Of a stretch of 48,685 bases of DNA, positions 1 through 8,200 are shown one piece after another. This DNA is from Cohnella nanjingensis. Lineage in GTDB: Bacteria; Bacillota; Bacilli; Paenibacillales; Paenibacillaceae. Numbering within the stretch: the stretch's first letter is position 1; the number at the start of each line of letters is the position of its first letter. The DNA lies in the NCBI RefSeq assembly GCF_014212125.1, contig NZ_JACJVP010000003.1, positions 1 to 48,685 of the forward strand. Direction: 5' to 3'. Position numbers and translations under genes: made by a program. The notes below the pieces were generated by a model. It did no database searches and had not been told where the DNA came from. It saw nothing but the letters and a program-made list of their open reading frames with translations.

Positions 1-58
1 TACTCAAAGGGGATAATATCAGTATAAGGAGATACTTCTTTTGATTGGAACAAACTCG

Positions 59-424
59 CTATGCCTGCCGCTGTGCAACCTCCAGCGCCGGCGAGCCGTT
101 TTTCTCTCCCCACTCGCACATCATATTTAACAGGGGAAGGAGCGAAAGACCGCGTTCGGATAGCGAATATTCGACTTTCGGAGGGACTTGGGGAAATTCC
201 TCGCGTAGGATAAGGCCGTCTGCCTCGAGCTCTTTTAACATGATGCTTAGCGTTTTAAAGGAAATGGTACCGATACTACGCTTCAGCTCGTTATGCCGCA
301 TAACCTGATGTTCAGACAGCCAATGCAGAATGATCATTTTATATTTGCCGCCGATTAAGGACAACGTGTATCCGAAGCCAGTGTCTTTTACGGCCACGCC
401 CGTCGGAACGCAGGTTTCGCGCAC
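59..424 (-). CDS. HxlR-family winged-helix transcriptional regulator
   Basis: A 121-residue one-domain winged-helix protein of the HxlR type (MarR-like fold). These are usually DNA-binding repressors or activators that respond to small electrophiles or redox signals. The HxlR signature is visible: a Cys near the N-terminus (residue 5), GGKYKMIIL (about 25-33), the recognition-helix stretch with RHNELKRSIGTIS, and the wing ending VEYSLSERG. The start is GTG at 424, preceded by AGGAGAG. Upstream lies an imperfect dyad that may be its own operator. It sits inside the element that interrupts yhbH, downstream of the recombinase on the same strand but separated by a terminator, so it looks like an independent cargo gene. 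The family call is firm; the effector and target are unknown. Confidence 0.85.
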   Translation of the reverse strand: MRETCVPTGVAVKDTGFGYTLSLIGGKYKMIILHWLSEHQVMRHNELKRSIGTISFKTLSIMLKELEADGLILREEFPQVPPKVEYSLSERGLSLLPLLNMMCEWGEKNGSPALEVAQRQA

Positions 425-446
425 AAGCTACACTCTCCTTTAGGTA

Positions 447-471
447 AGTATAGGATGTAAATATCCATACT
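447..471. promoter_or_regulatory. Imperfect dyad upstream of the HxlR gene, candidate operator
   Basis: The arms AGTATAGGAT and ATCCATACT are inverted around an A/T-rich centre, in an AT-rich stretch 22-47 bases upstream of the GTG start. HxlR proteins bind such dyads as dimers, often their own promoter. This is a site prediction from symmetry and position only. The rest of 425-607 holds no gene that I can see. Confidence 0.35.
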
Positions 472-558
472 TTACATGAGCTCATTATCCAATCTTGTTA
501 AAAGGATGTAAAGGGTGCGGACATGCATAGGGCTTGAATTTCACAAATGCGTATGACT

Positions 559-578
559 AAAAAACGGCCTCGCGGCCG
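559..578 (-). terminator. Terminator of the recombinase gene
   Basis: On the minus strand the stem CGGCC-GCGA-GGCCG is followed by six T residues, about 30 bases past the recombinase stop codon. Short but well formed. Confidence 0.6.
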
Positions 579-607
579 CTCTTGATCGTTCGGGTTCGAG
601 GATCGCC

Positions 608-2149
608 TTAGGCCCAATCCAACTCAAAGTCCACCCGATATTGAATCTCCAACCGATTCCCGGTTACCTTCACGGATTGAACGGCCTCTTGCAGCAGCGC
701 TCTGACTTCGGCGAGATCGGCCATCTGGAGTCTCGCCGCTTCCTCCGCCAGATGCGCGAATGCGGTCGTCTCTTCTCCCTGCTTCAAGATCTCTTCCCGC
801 TGCCCGCGCAAGCGAGTCAGCGCCTCCGCTGCCGCTTCGATTCGCCGCTTCATGCGCTGCATCTCCTGCTGGTAGGTATCGAAGACGAACAGTTCTCTTT
901 GCCGAAACAGATCCATTTGATCCTTTTTCCACTTGGCCTGGGCTTGCTCTTGGACCAGCATCTCCTGATGAAGACGGACCAAGTCGGCAGCCGAATCCAT
1001 GCGGATGAGGAAGAAGTCCGATGGCAAGGAGGCCAGCTTCCGGCGAATGCGATCGATCAGCAGCGCCTCGATCTCTTCCGCGTTGATATTTCTCTGGCTG
1101 CAAGCCAAGCGTCCGTATTTGTGGTAGGTTTTGCAAATATAGTACCGATAGGCTTTGAGCCGGAAGGTGCGCCGCTGACAGACCATCCGCTCCCCGCATG
1201 ATCCGCAGACGAGGATGCCCGTCAACGGATGATACGCGCGCCGGGGCACGCGATGGTGGCCTCTGGCGGCCAAGATCGCTTGGGCGCGCGCGAACAATTC
1301 CTCATCGATCAGCGCCTCGTGCGCATGCTCGACGATCTGCCACTCCCGCTTGTCGATCCGGGCCTGTACCTTGCGCTTGGTCATCTTGCCGCCATCGTCG
1401 TACGCCCGAAGCAGCTGGTTGCGGCGGGTACCGTACACCACCTGGCCGATATACGCCGGATTGCGCAAGATGCGATTGACCGACTCTCTCGTCCACGGCC
1501 GGCCGGCTCTCGTCCGATACCCGTCTTGATTGAGCCGCTCCGCCACCTTGAACGTTCCCAGCCCAAGGCGGACATACCACTCGAAGACGAGCTCGGGAAT
1601 GCGTCGGTAGCCCTCGTCCGCCTCGAGCGTCTTCGTCTCCGGATTCACCCGGTAGCCGATCGGAGCCTCGCCGCTCCATTGGCCTCGTTTCGCCTTTTGC
1701 CGCCTGGCGCTGCTGACGCGGGAGGAGATCTTCTTGCTCTCCTGCTCGGACAAGACGGACAGAATATCGAACGTAATGTTGTCTTTGTTCAGCGAATCGT
1801 AGTTATCGTTGATCGCGACTACGCGGACGCCGTACTGCTCGAACATGCCGATGATCGCGGGATTCTCCTGTTTGTCCCGGCCGACGCGGCTGACTTCCTT
1901 GAACACCAGCAGCTTGAACGCATTAGCCTTGGCGTCCCGGATCGCCCGCTGCATCTCGGCGCGGTCGAAGACGCTGGTATAGTAACCGGATACCGCCTCG
2001 TCTTGGTAGATCATAATCTCCGCGCCATCATAGGACGGACCGAGCCGGGCGATATACTCCTTGCACTGGCTGACTTGATTCTCGATTGAGTCTCCCTGCT
2101 GGTCCGTGCTTACGCGCGCATAGACGGCGCACTTGATCGGCTCGGGCAA
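608..2149 (-). CDS. Large serine recombinase (site-specific integrase/excisionase)
   Basis: A 513-residue large serine recombinase that cuts and rejoins DNA at att sites through a 5'-phosphoserine link. Domains in order: resolvase/invertase catalytic domain (about 5-150) with the nucleophile Ser14 in YARVST and the VSRVGRD motif; recombinase DNA-binding domain (about 165-270, AERLNQDGYRTRAGRPWT); zinc ribbon (about 310-355, CGSCGERM followed by a Cys pair); and a coiled coil (about 380-450). The start is TTG at 2149, nine bases after GGGAGG. The frame is intact over the whole family length. The gene lies about 300 bp from the broken end of yhbH and is transcribed away from it, as SpoIVCA-type recombinases sit next to their target genes in skin-like elements. 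I infer that it catalyses insertion into, and possibly precise excision from, yhbH. No gene symbol is assigned because orthology to spoIVCA cannot be judged here. Confidence 0.93.
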   Translation of the reverse strand: MPEPIKCAVYARVSTDQQGDSIENQVSQCKEYIARLGPSYDGAEIMIYQDEAVSGYYTSVFDRAEMQRAIRDAKANAFKLLVFKEVSRVGRDKQENPAIIGMFEQYGVRVVAINDNYDSLNKDNITFDILSVLSEQESKKISSRVSSARRQKAKRGQWSGEAPIGYRVNPETKTLEADEGYRRIPELVFEWYVRLGLGTFKVAERLNQDGYRTRAGRPWTRESVNRILRNPAYIGQVVYGTRRNQLLRAYDDGGKMTKRKVQARIDKREWQIVEHAHEALIDEELFARAQAILAARGHHRVPRRAYHPLTGILVCGSCGERMVCQRRTFRLKAYRYYICKTYHKYGRLACSQRNINAEEIEALLIDRIRRKLASLPSDFFLIRMDSAADLVRLHQEMLVQEQAQAKWKKDQMDLFRQRELFVFDTYQQEMQRMKRRIEAAAEALTRLRGQREEILKQGEETTAFAHLAEEAARLQMADLAEVRALLQEAVQSVKVTGNRLEIQYRVDFELDWA

Positions 2150-2188
2150 CGGAAACGACCTCCCTCAAAACGACGTATCGGCCGTGGC

Positions 2189-2362
2189 TTACCGAGGAGA
2201 GACAGGGGGTGGAGCGGGGCTCTGCGCCTTTTTCGCGTACTTGCCGTTCACGCTCACCTGCAAGTCGATGCCGTATTTTTGCTTCGCATAAGCGATCAGC
2301 CTCTCCCGTAACCACGCCGCAGCCGGCTCCGTTCCGTTCGTCTCCGATACCGCATACTTCAT
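2189..2362 (-). CDS. Small hypothetical protein (57 aa) upstream of the recombinase
   Basis: A short frame starting MKYAVSETNGTEPAAAWLRE and ending in a Pro-rich tail (PAPPPVSPR). The ATG at 2362 follows GGGAGGGC by about eight bases, which is a good ribosome-binding site. The stop lies 39 bases upstream of the recombinase TTG, so the two are probably cotranscribed. The first 45 residues could form one amphipathic helix plus a small strand (basic, YAKQKYGIDLQV). It lies between the recombinase and the yhbH junction, where some integrase systems encode a recombination directionality factor or an accessory regulator. I do not recognise the family, and that role is only a positional guess. Coding status rests on the RBS, spacing and composition. 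Confidence 0.55.
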   Translation of the reverse strand: MKYAVSETNGTEPAAAWLRERLIAYAKQKYGIDLQVSVNGKYAKKAQSPAPPPVSPR

Positions 2363-2439
2363 CCGCCTGCCCTCCCGTCTCCCGTCCCTCCAATCTATGT
2401 CGCGCCGCGCCAGTCCTATGAGCGGGCTTCGTTCCTTAT

Positions 2440-2460
2440 GGCGCGCCCGGCTCCATGGGC
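2440..2460. other. Right recombination junction (att site) inside yhbH
   Basis: YhbH-like sequence begins abruptly at about 2449: the in-frame translation reads [13 protein letters not shown] and then GSMGSFEKY. In YhbH proteins the conserved MIDAS-like motif DTSGSMG stands here, so only its last codons (GGCTCCATGGGC) are present. Short inverted arms GCCC (2445-2448) and GGGC (2457-2460) flank an 8-base centre GGCTCCAT. A crossover inside these codons would restore the motif when the element is removed. The exact core cannot be set without the left junction, which is outside the window. Confidence 0.6.
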
Positions 2461-2946
2461 TCTTTCGAGAAATATTGCGCGCGCTCGTTCTTCTTCTGGA
2501 TGAACCGCTTCCTGCGGCGCCAGTACGAGAAGGTCGAGATCGTCTTTATCGCGCACCATACCGAAGCCAAGGAAGTGACCGAGGAAGAATTCTTCACCCG
2601 CGGCGAGAGCGGCGGCACCATCTGCTCCTCCGCCTACCTCAAGGCGCTGGAGATCATCGACAGCCGGTATCCGGCCTCGAGCTACAACATCTATCCGTTC
2701 CATTTCTCCGACGGCGACAATCTGACGAGCGACAATGAACGCTGCGTGCGGCTCATCCACGAGCTCATGAAGCGCTCCAATATTTTCGGCTACGGCGAAG
2801 TCAACCAGTACAACCGCAGCAGCACGCTGATGTCGGCTTACAAGCATCTCGATCATCCTTCGTTCCTCTATTACGTAATCCGGGAGAAAGCCGAGATCTA
2901 TCATGCGCTCAAGACGTTCTTCAAGAAGCGGGAGCCCGCGGTGTGA
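2449..2946 (+). pseudogene. yhbH: yhbH 3' portion (C-terminal part of sporulation protein YhbH, DUF444), separated from its 5' part
   Basis: From GSMGSFEKY to the stop the frame matches the C-terminal 40% of YhbH/YeaH (DUF444, a von Willebrand A-like fold, usually about 390-400 residues). Hallmarks are [13 protein letters not shown], the [27 protein letters not shown] stretch (2545-2625), [18 protein letters not shown] and [10 protein letters not shown]. The frame is intact for about 165 codons with no stop or frameshift and ends at a strong terminator, so it does not look decayed. It has no start region of its own: an in-frame TGA lies at 2419-2421, and ATG 2455 has no convincing ribosome-binding site. 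The N-terminal 60% is absent from the window and should lie left of position 1, on the far side of the recombinase element. Listed as a pseudogene for want of a better type; it may be one half of a developmentally reconstituted gene. Its partners prkA and spoVR are at 41096-42991 and 36724-38133. Confidence 0.9.
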
Positions 2947-2953
2947 CCAAGCA

Positions 2954-2992
2954 GAAGCCTGCGTTCTCGAAGACGGGAACGCAGGCTTCTTA
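2954..2992 (+). terminator. Intrinsic terminator of yhbH
   Basis: Perfect 13-base arms GAAGCCTGCGTTC (2954-2966) and GAACGCAGGCTTC (2977-2989) begin eight bases after the yhbH stop. Followed by TT. A conserved terminator after the 3' fragment suggests the downstream half of the transcription unit is still maintained. Confidence 0.75.
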
Positions 2993-3130
2993 GCTGCCGT
3001 TATTCTGCGGTATCGGGGATGATCCGGGGCAGCGCGAATAGAAAAGAGACGTCCGGCATCCTAGATGCGGAAGTCTCTCTTGGCAATCGGCGGACGCCCA
3101 TATGGAGAAACGATCGCGCGCTTCCCGCGC

Positions 3131-3415
3131 TTAAGAGAAATTGATAAACAAGAGCGGCACCCCGAGGCCGAGAATCCACGCCATCGGAATGAGATTCACG
3201 ACGATGGCGGTCTTCTTGCGGCGCCTGTGGAACCGCCAGGCCAAAATGGCGCAGACGATCGCCGCGACCGGATAGAGACCGATCCCCGCGACGAACGAGA
3301 CGTTCGCCAGGCCGAAGCCTTGGTCGAAGCTCATGAAGGAGATTCCCCAGACGAAGAGCCATGGGATCATGCAGAGCAAATAGAGAATTTGACTTAGAAC
3401 GAGAAACAACTTCAA
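3131..3415 (-). CDS. Small three-helix membrane protein, hypothetical
   Basis: 94 residues starting LKLFLVLSQILYLLCMIPWL. The TTG at 3415 is preceded seven bases upstream by a perfect AAGGAGG, which sets the start; a longer open frame upstream is only read-through of the repeat DNA. Three hydrophobic segments are visible (about 2-28, 38-60 and 70-92), with a basic RFHRRRKK loop between the second and third. I do not recognise the family. It stands alone between the yhbH terminator and a repeat block. Confidence 0.65.
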   Translation of the reverse strand: MKLFLVLSQILYLLCMIPWLFVWGISFMSFDQGFGLANVSFVAGIGLYPVAAIVCAILAWRFHRRRKKTAIVVNLIPMAWILGLGVPLLFINFS

Positions 3416-3571
3416 GAAAAAGCCTCCTTGGAGGGTGTAGTTAGAGCTTATGATACTTGGCGCTCCTGGCGAACAACTGAAAAGAAAGCGCTTCCCGTAA
3501 GCTTTAGCCGTTCCTCTGCAGGATTTGCCGAAATTTAGGGCGCCAGAATCCTCTAAAAGAGGCGTCCTTAA

Positions 3572-3639
3572 GGGGCTGATAAGACCATGGGGCTGATAAG
3601 ACCATGGGGCTGATAAGACCATGGGGCTGATAAGACCAT
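3572..3639. repeat. Four perfect tandem copies of a 17-bp unit
   Basis: The unit GGGGCTGATAAGACCAT is repeated four times head to tail without a mismatch, directly before the 51-bp array. The 17-base period is not a multiple of three, and no gene is convincing here. Confidence 0.9.
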
Positions 3640-3658
3640 GGGACAAGTCTGTTGGCTG

Positions 3659-4066
3659 CTCTTCGCCGCTAACCGCCTCAAGAGACGTACCCAGTACGTC
3701 ACTTCACGCCTCTTCGCCGCTAACCGCCGCAAGAGACGTACCCAATACGTCACTTTACGCCTCTTCACCGCTATTCGGCTCAAGAGACGTACCCAGTACG
3801 TCACTTCACGCGTCTTCGTCGCTAACCGCCGCAAGAGACGTACCCAGTACGTCACTTTACGCCTCTTCGCCGCTAATCGGCTCAAGAGACGTACCCAGTA
3901 CGTCACTTTACGCCTCTTCACCGCTAATCGGCTCAAGAGACGTACCCAGTACGTCACTTCACGCCTCTTCGCCGCTAACCGCCTCAAGTGACGTACCCAG
4001 TACGTCACTTCACGCCTTTTCGCCGCTAACCAGCCCAGAGTGTCGTACCTAGTACGCCTTTTCGGC
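3659..4066. repeat. Eight tandem copies of a 51-bp unit with an internal palindrome
   Basis: Eight head-to-tail 51-base units start every 51 bases from 3659. The first seven differ by a few substitutions; the last (4016-4066) is degenerate. Each of the first seven contains GACGTACCCAGTACGTC or a one-base variant, a near-perfect palindrome with 7-base arms GACGTAC/GTACGTC. Because 51 is divisible by three, open frames run through the array on both strands (17-residue repeats rich in Arg), but they lack ribosome-binding sites and I do not call them genes. There are no unique spacers, so this is not a CRISPR array. It lies just past the 3' end of the response-regulator gene. Confidence 0.9.
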
Positions 4067-4114
4067 CCCATCTCGCGGCCTCTCCGCGACTGGCCGGATG
4101 CGTGCTGCCGCCGT

Positions 4115-5245
4115 TCAGAACCAGGAAGCCGGATCCGCGGCTATGCGGCCATAATCCAGCAAAGCCGCTTCGTCGGGACGGTCTACCAGCGCGAGCGCCA
4201 GCTCATGGTAGTCCCGCGCGTCCGCATCCCGATCCATCAGCAGGAGCAGCGCGACCATCTTCGCATGCAGCCGGCCGCTCAGCGGCATAAGCTGCGACCA
4301 TTTCTGCATCGGTCCGAGGGCGAACTCGTAGCGCTGCTGCCGGACGGACGCGTCCACCATCGCCTCGAGCAGCTCCGCGTACCCCAGCTCCAGCTCCGCC
4401 TGGCGCGGCGCCGCCCATCCGTATCCGCTCCCGGCCAGATAGCCGTCACCGTACAATTGGATGGCCCGCATGACGGGAGAGAGCGACGACTTGCGCTTGT
4501 ACGCGTCCCACTCTTCCCGGTACGCGTCGACGTCGTCGTACGCAACCGTCCAACGCACGCTATAGCTGCCGCCGGCGGTCTTCGTCTGCTCGATGACGTC
4601 GGTCAAGCCGGAGGCCTCCAGATCCTTGCGCAGCTGATAGACGGTCGAATGCAGCGTGACCTGCGTGCGCTCGATATCTCCGCCGTACCAGATGTCCTCC
4701 AGGATCTGCGCTTTGCTGACGGGCCTGCCCCGGTGATGGTGCAGGTAGGCGAGCAGCTCCCGGCCTTTCGAATTGCGAAAGCGGACGGGCTCGCCTTGCG
4801 CCGTCGCGACGGCGAACGGACCGAAGCTGCGGATCGATAAGCCCGGTTCGGACACGGCCGGCTCAGCCGCTCCTCGGCCGATTCGTCTCGCGTACCGGCT
4901 GAGCGTCTTCTCCAGGTCTTCCTTCGTGATCGGCTTGAGCAGGTAATCGAGCGCTTCCACATCGAAGGCGTCGCGGGCATACTCCTCGTAGGCGGTCAGA
5001 AATACGATCTGGATCTCCGGCCGGAACGCCCGCAGGCGCCTCGCCAGCTCCAGGCCGTGGATGCCCGGCATCTCCATATCGAGCAGGACCAGGTCGATCG
5101 GGTCCGGCTTCGTTAAGGCCTGCTCCAGAAAGTCCCTCGCGCTGTCGAACAGTCCGCCCACCTGCACGTCCCCGATCGTCTCCAGCAGCTTCTCCACCCG
5201 CTTCAACGCGGGCAGCTCGTCGTCTACGGCCGCGATATGAATCAT
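4115..5245 (-). CDS. Response regulator with REC, winged-helix and BTAD domains
   Basis: 376 residues. The receiver domain (1-120) has the acidic pair D8/D9, phospho-acceptor D56 in LVLLDMEMPG, T in FLTAYEE and K in LLKPIT. A winged-helix OmpR/SARP-type DNA-binding domain follows (about 135-235, RGRPVSKAQILEDIWYGGD), then a bacterial transcriptional activation domain of TPR-like helices (about 240-376). This SARP-like architecture is common in Paenibacillaceae and suggests a transcription activator. The ATG overlaps the stop of the upstream kinase gene by four bases (ATGA), so the two are translationally coupled and almost surely form one two-component system. The signal and target genes are unknown. 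Confidence 0.93.
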   Translation of the reverse strand: MIHIAAVDDELPALKRVEKLLETIGDVQVGGLFDSARDFLEQALTKPDPIDLVLLDMEMPGIHGLELARRLRAFRPEIQIVFLTAYEEYARDAFDVEALDYLLKPITKEDLEKTLSRYARRIGRGAAEPAVSEPGLSIRSFGPFAVATAQGEPVRFRNSKGRELLAYLHHHRGRPVSKAQILEDIWYGGDIERTQVTLHSTVYQLRKDLEASGLTDVIEQTKTAGGSYSVRWTVAYDDVDAYREEWDAYKRKSSLSPVMRAIQLYGDGYLAGSGYGWAAPRQAELELGYAELLEAMVDASVRQQRYEFALGPMQKWSQLMPLSGRLHAKMVALLLLMDRDADARDYHELALALVDRPDEAALLDYGRIAADPASWF

Positions 5246-8200
5246 GCTTGTCCTCCCGTCTGATGCGTCGCGGCCGTCGGGATGCGGAACGTGACGCGAG
5301 TTCCGCCGCCGGCTTCGCTCTCGATGAGCAGCCCTTTGCCGTACAGCCGGACCAGCCGCTGATGAATATTTTGAAGTCCGACGCCTCCGCCGTCTTCCCG
5401 TTTGGCGGAGAGGATCGTCTCCGCCGGGGCCGGCATGCCCGCCCCGTCGTCTTCGACGCAGATCGCGACGGCGTCTGCCAACGCGCGAATCGTTACGCTC
5501 ACGGTGCCCCCGTCTTCCTTTTTCGTGACGCCGTGCCGCACCGCGTTCTCCACCAACGGCTGCAGCGTAACCGGCGGCAGGTAGCAGTCGGCGCCTTCGT
5601 CCAGCTCGAACCGGACCTGCAGCCGTTTGCCGAACCGCGCCTGCTCGATCTTCAAGTAGGCTTCCGTCAACTCCAGTTCCTTGCGTAGCGGGACCAGCTT
5701 CTCCTTGTTCTTGAAGTCGAAGCTGTTCCGCAGGTACCGGCTCAGATGCAGCAGCAGATCATGCGCGGTCTGCGGCTCGTCCAGCGAGAAGGAGACGATC
5801 GTATTCAGCGTGTTGTAGAGAAAATGAGGCTTGATCTGCGCCTGGAGGAACGCCGTCTCCGAGCGGACCGCATCCTCCGCGGAGCGCTTCATCTCCAGCA
5901 GCGTGCGCGCTCTCGCCCGCAGCTCGTGCGGTTGGAAAGGCTTGGTCAAAAAGTCGTTCGCCCCGGACTCGAACCCGTAGATCAGATCCTCCGGTTCGTT
6001 CCGCACCGTCGTCAGCAGCACCGGCATCTCCGAGAGCGGATACTTGCCGCGAATCTGCCGGCAGGTCTCATAGCCGGACATCCCGGGCATCATGACGTCC
6101 AGAATGACCAGGCCGATCCCGCCCCCGCTCTTGTCCAGCATCTCCAGCGCCTCCGCGCCGCTCGTCGCGGCGAGCACTTCGTAGGGCTCGTCCGACAGCG
6201 CGGCCATGACGACCCTCAGATTCACCGGATCGTCGTCCACGGCCAGAATCTTCTGCCCCGGCTTGTCGCGGCGGTCCGGAACGCGGGCCGCCGCGACCTC
6301 CCGCCAGCCCGCCGGCAGCCTGGCCTGCGCCGCCTCCTCCGCGTCCGGCCGATAGCGGGCCGGTGCGAGGACGCTCTCCTGACTCGCGGGGAGGGTGAAC
6401 GTGAAGACGGCGCCTTGCCCGACCTTCGACTGTACCGTGAGCCGCCCGCCATGCAGCTCGACCAGCTGCCGGGAGATGCCGAGACCGAGGCCGGTTCCTC
6501 CGTATTCGCGGGCCACGGAGGTGCCCGCCTGCTCGAAGGACAGGAAGATCGTCTCGAGCTTGTCCGCCGAGATGCCGATGCCGGTGTCGGCGACGGAGAT
6601 CCGGAGCATCCCGCCGGCCGCGGCGGCCGATACCGTAATCTCGCCTTGCGGCGTGAACTTGACGGCATTGCCGATGAGGTTGTACAGCACCTGGAGCAGC
6701 CGGCTCGGATCGGCGTCCGCCAGCGGGAGCGACTCGGGCCACGCCATCCGAAGCGCGACCGGCTTCTGCCCGATATAGTGGCGGAACACTTCCTGCTGCG
6801 CCGCGACCAACGCGCGAATATCGACGGGTCTGCGCTGCAGTTGAATGCCCTTGTTCTTCAGCCTCGAGAAATCCAGGATGTCGTTGATCAAGTTCGACAA
6901 CCGCCGGGCGACCGCGACCACCACTTCGAGCTGCTCGCGCTGCGTCTCGTTCACCGGCCCGGACTTTCCTTCGGACAAGGCGGCGGAGAGATTCAAGATG
7001 CCGTGCAGCGGCGTCTTCAGCTCATGCGAGGTGTTGGCCAGAAATTCGTCCTTCATCCGGTTCAGCGCCACGAGTTCGTCGGACATGGTCCCGATCACCC
7101 GATAAGCGCTCGTGAAGCGCCTCGCCAGCTCCAAGGCTTCGATAAAGACGAGCAGGATAAATCCGTAGGGTACAAGCTGGAAGTCGATCCCGATAATACG
7201 GCCCTCGCTGTAGACGATATCGTGGACGGCGGCGGCGACGAAGACGAGCCAGCCCGCGAGCTGGAGCAGCGCCCCGCTCCTTTTCCGCCACAACGCCAGC
7301 AGGAAGCCGTAGATCATGTAGCCCAGGCAGATCAAGGAGACGATCTTGTACGCCCCCATGAACCGGGTGTACGTCTCCGCCGGGAAGATCAGGACGGTCG
7401 CGATGAAGCCGCAGCCGATCCCGGCGAACAGCTTGATGAGAGCGCCGCTGTATTCCTTCGGATACAGGCTGCGTACGAAGAGCAGCGCCATCGTCACCCC
7501 GCCGTAATAGGACAGATACTCCAGCAGGATCAGCGTCCGGATGTCCGTCTGCGGGAAGACGTCGACCAGATAGATGCCGCCCACCGCCCATTGGCGGATC
7601 GCGCCTAAAAGACAGCAGATGCCGAAGTAGAGGGTGGAGCGCTCCGAGTGGCGGAGCAGAAATACCGCGATCTGATACAGCCCGAGCAGCACGCATCCAC
7701 CGAAAACGGCCATATCGACCATCATTTGGCGTTCCTGCAGAGCCAGCATCTGCCGTTCGGTGCCGAGCGTCATGCTGTACCAGATGCCGCCTTCGGGATA
7801 GAGGTCGTTCGCGACTTGCAGAATGAGATCGAACGCCCCCGCCGGCGGATCGAACAGCACCGTTTGCGGGCGGTAAGCGTTGCGGGTCTGCGCCGGATCC
7901 GCCGAGACCGTCCCCGCCTGCGCGATGACGTGGCCGTCCAGAATGAGCTTGTAGGCCGGCGCGATGGCCGGAATATGCAAGCCCAGCCGGCCCGTCTCCC
8001 CTGACGTCAGAACCTTCAAATGATAGGTCGCATAGCCGCGACCCGGCATCCCGCGAGACGTCCACACGCCCGGCACTTCGGCGAACGCCTCCGTCTGCGA
8101 ATCGCCCTGCCCGCCCGGGCGGATCGCCGTCAGCAATTGCTCCCCATGCAGGGACCAATCGCCGTTGAGGGGGATCGTCCCCTGCTCGCCGAGGCGCCAC

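Noticed and set aside
3638..3991. Open frames on both strands through the 51-bp repeats (Arg-rich 17-residue repeats)
   Set aside because: They exist only because 51 is a multiple of three; there is no ribosome-binding site, and both strands are open equally.
3572..4066. A CRISPR array
   Set aside because: Units follow each other directly without unique spacers, and no cas genes are present. The same holds for the arrays at 23539 and 26533.
5746..7608. 620-codon plus-strand frame
   Set aside because: Antisense shadow of the hybrid kinase, rich in Arg and Gln as expected from high-GC antisense frames; no domains.
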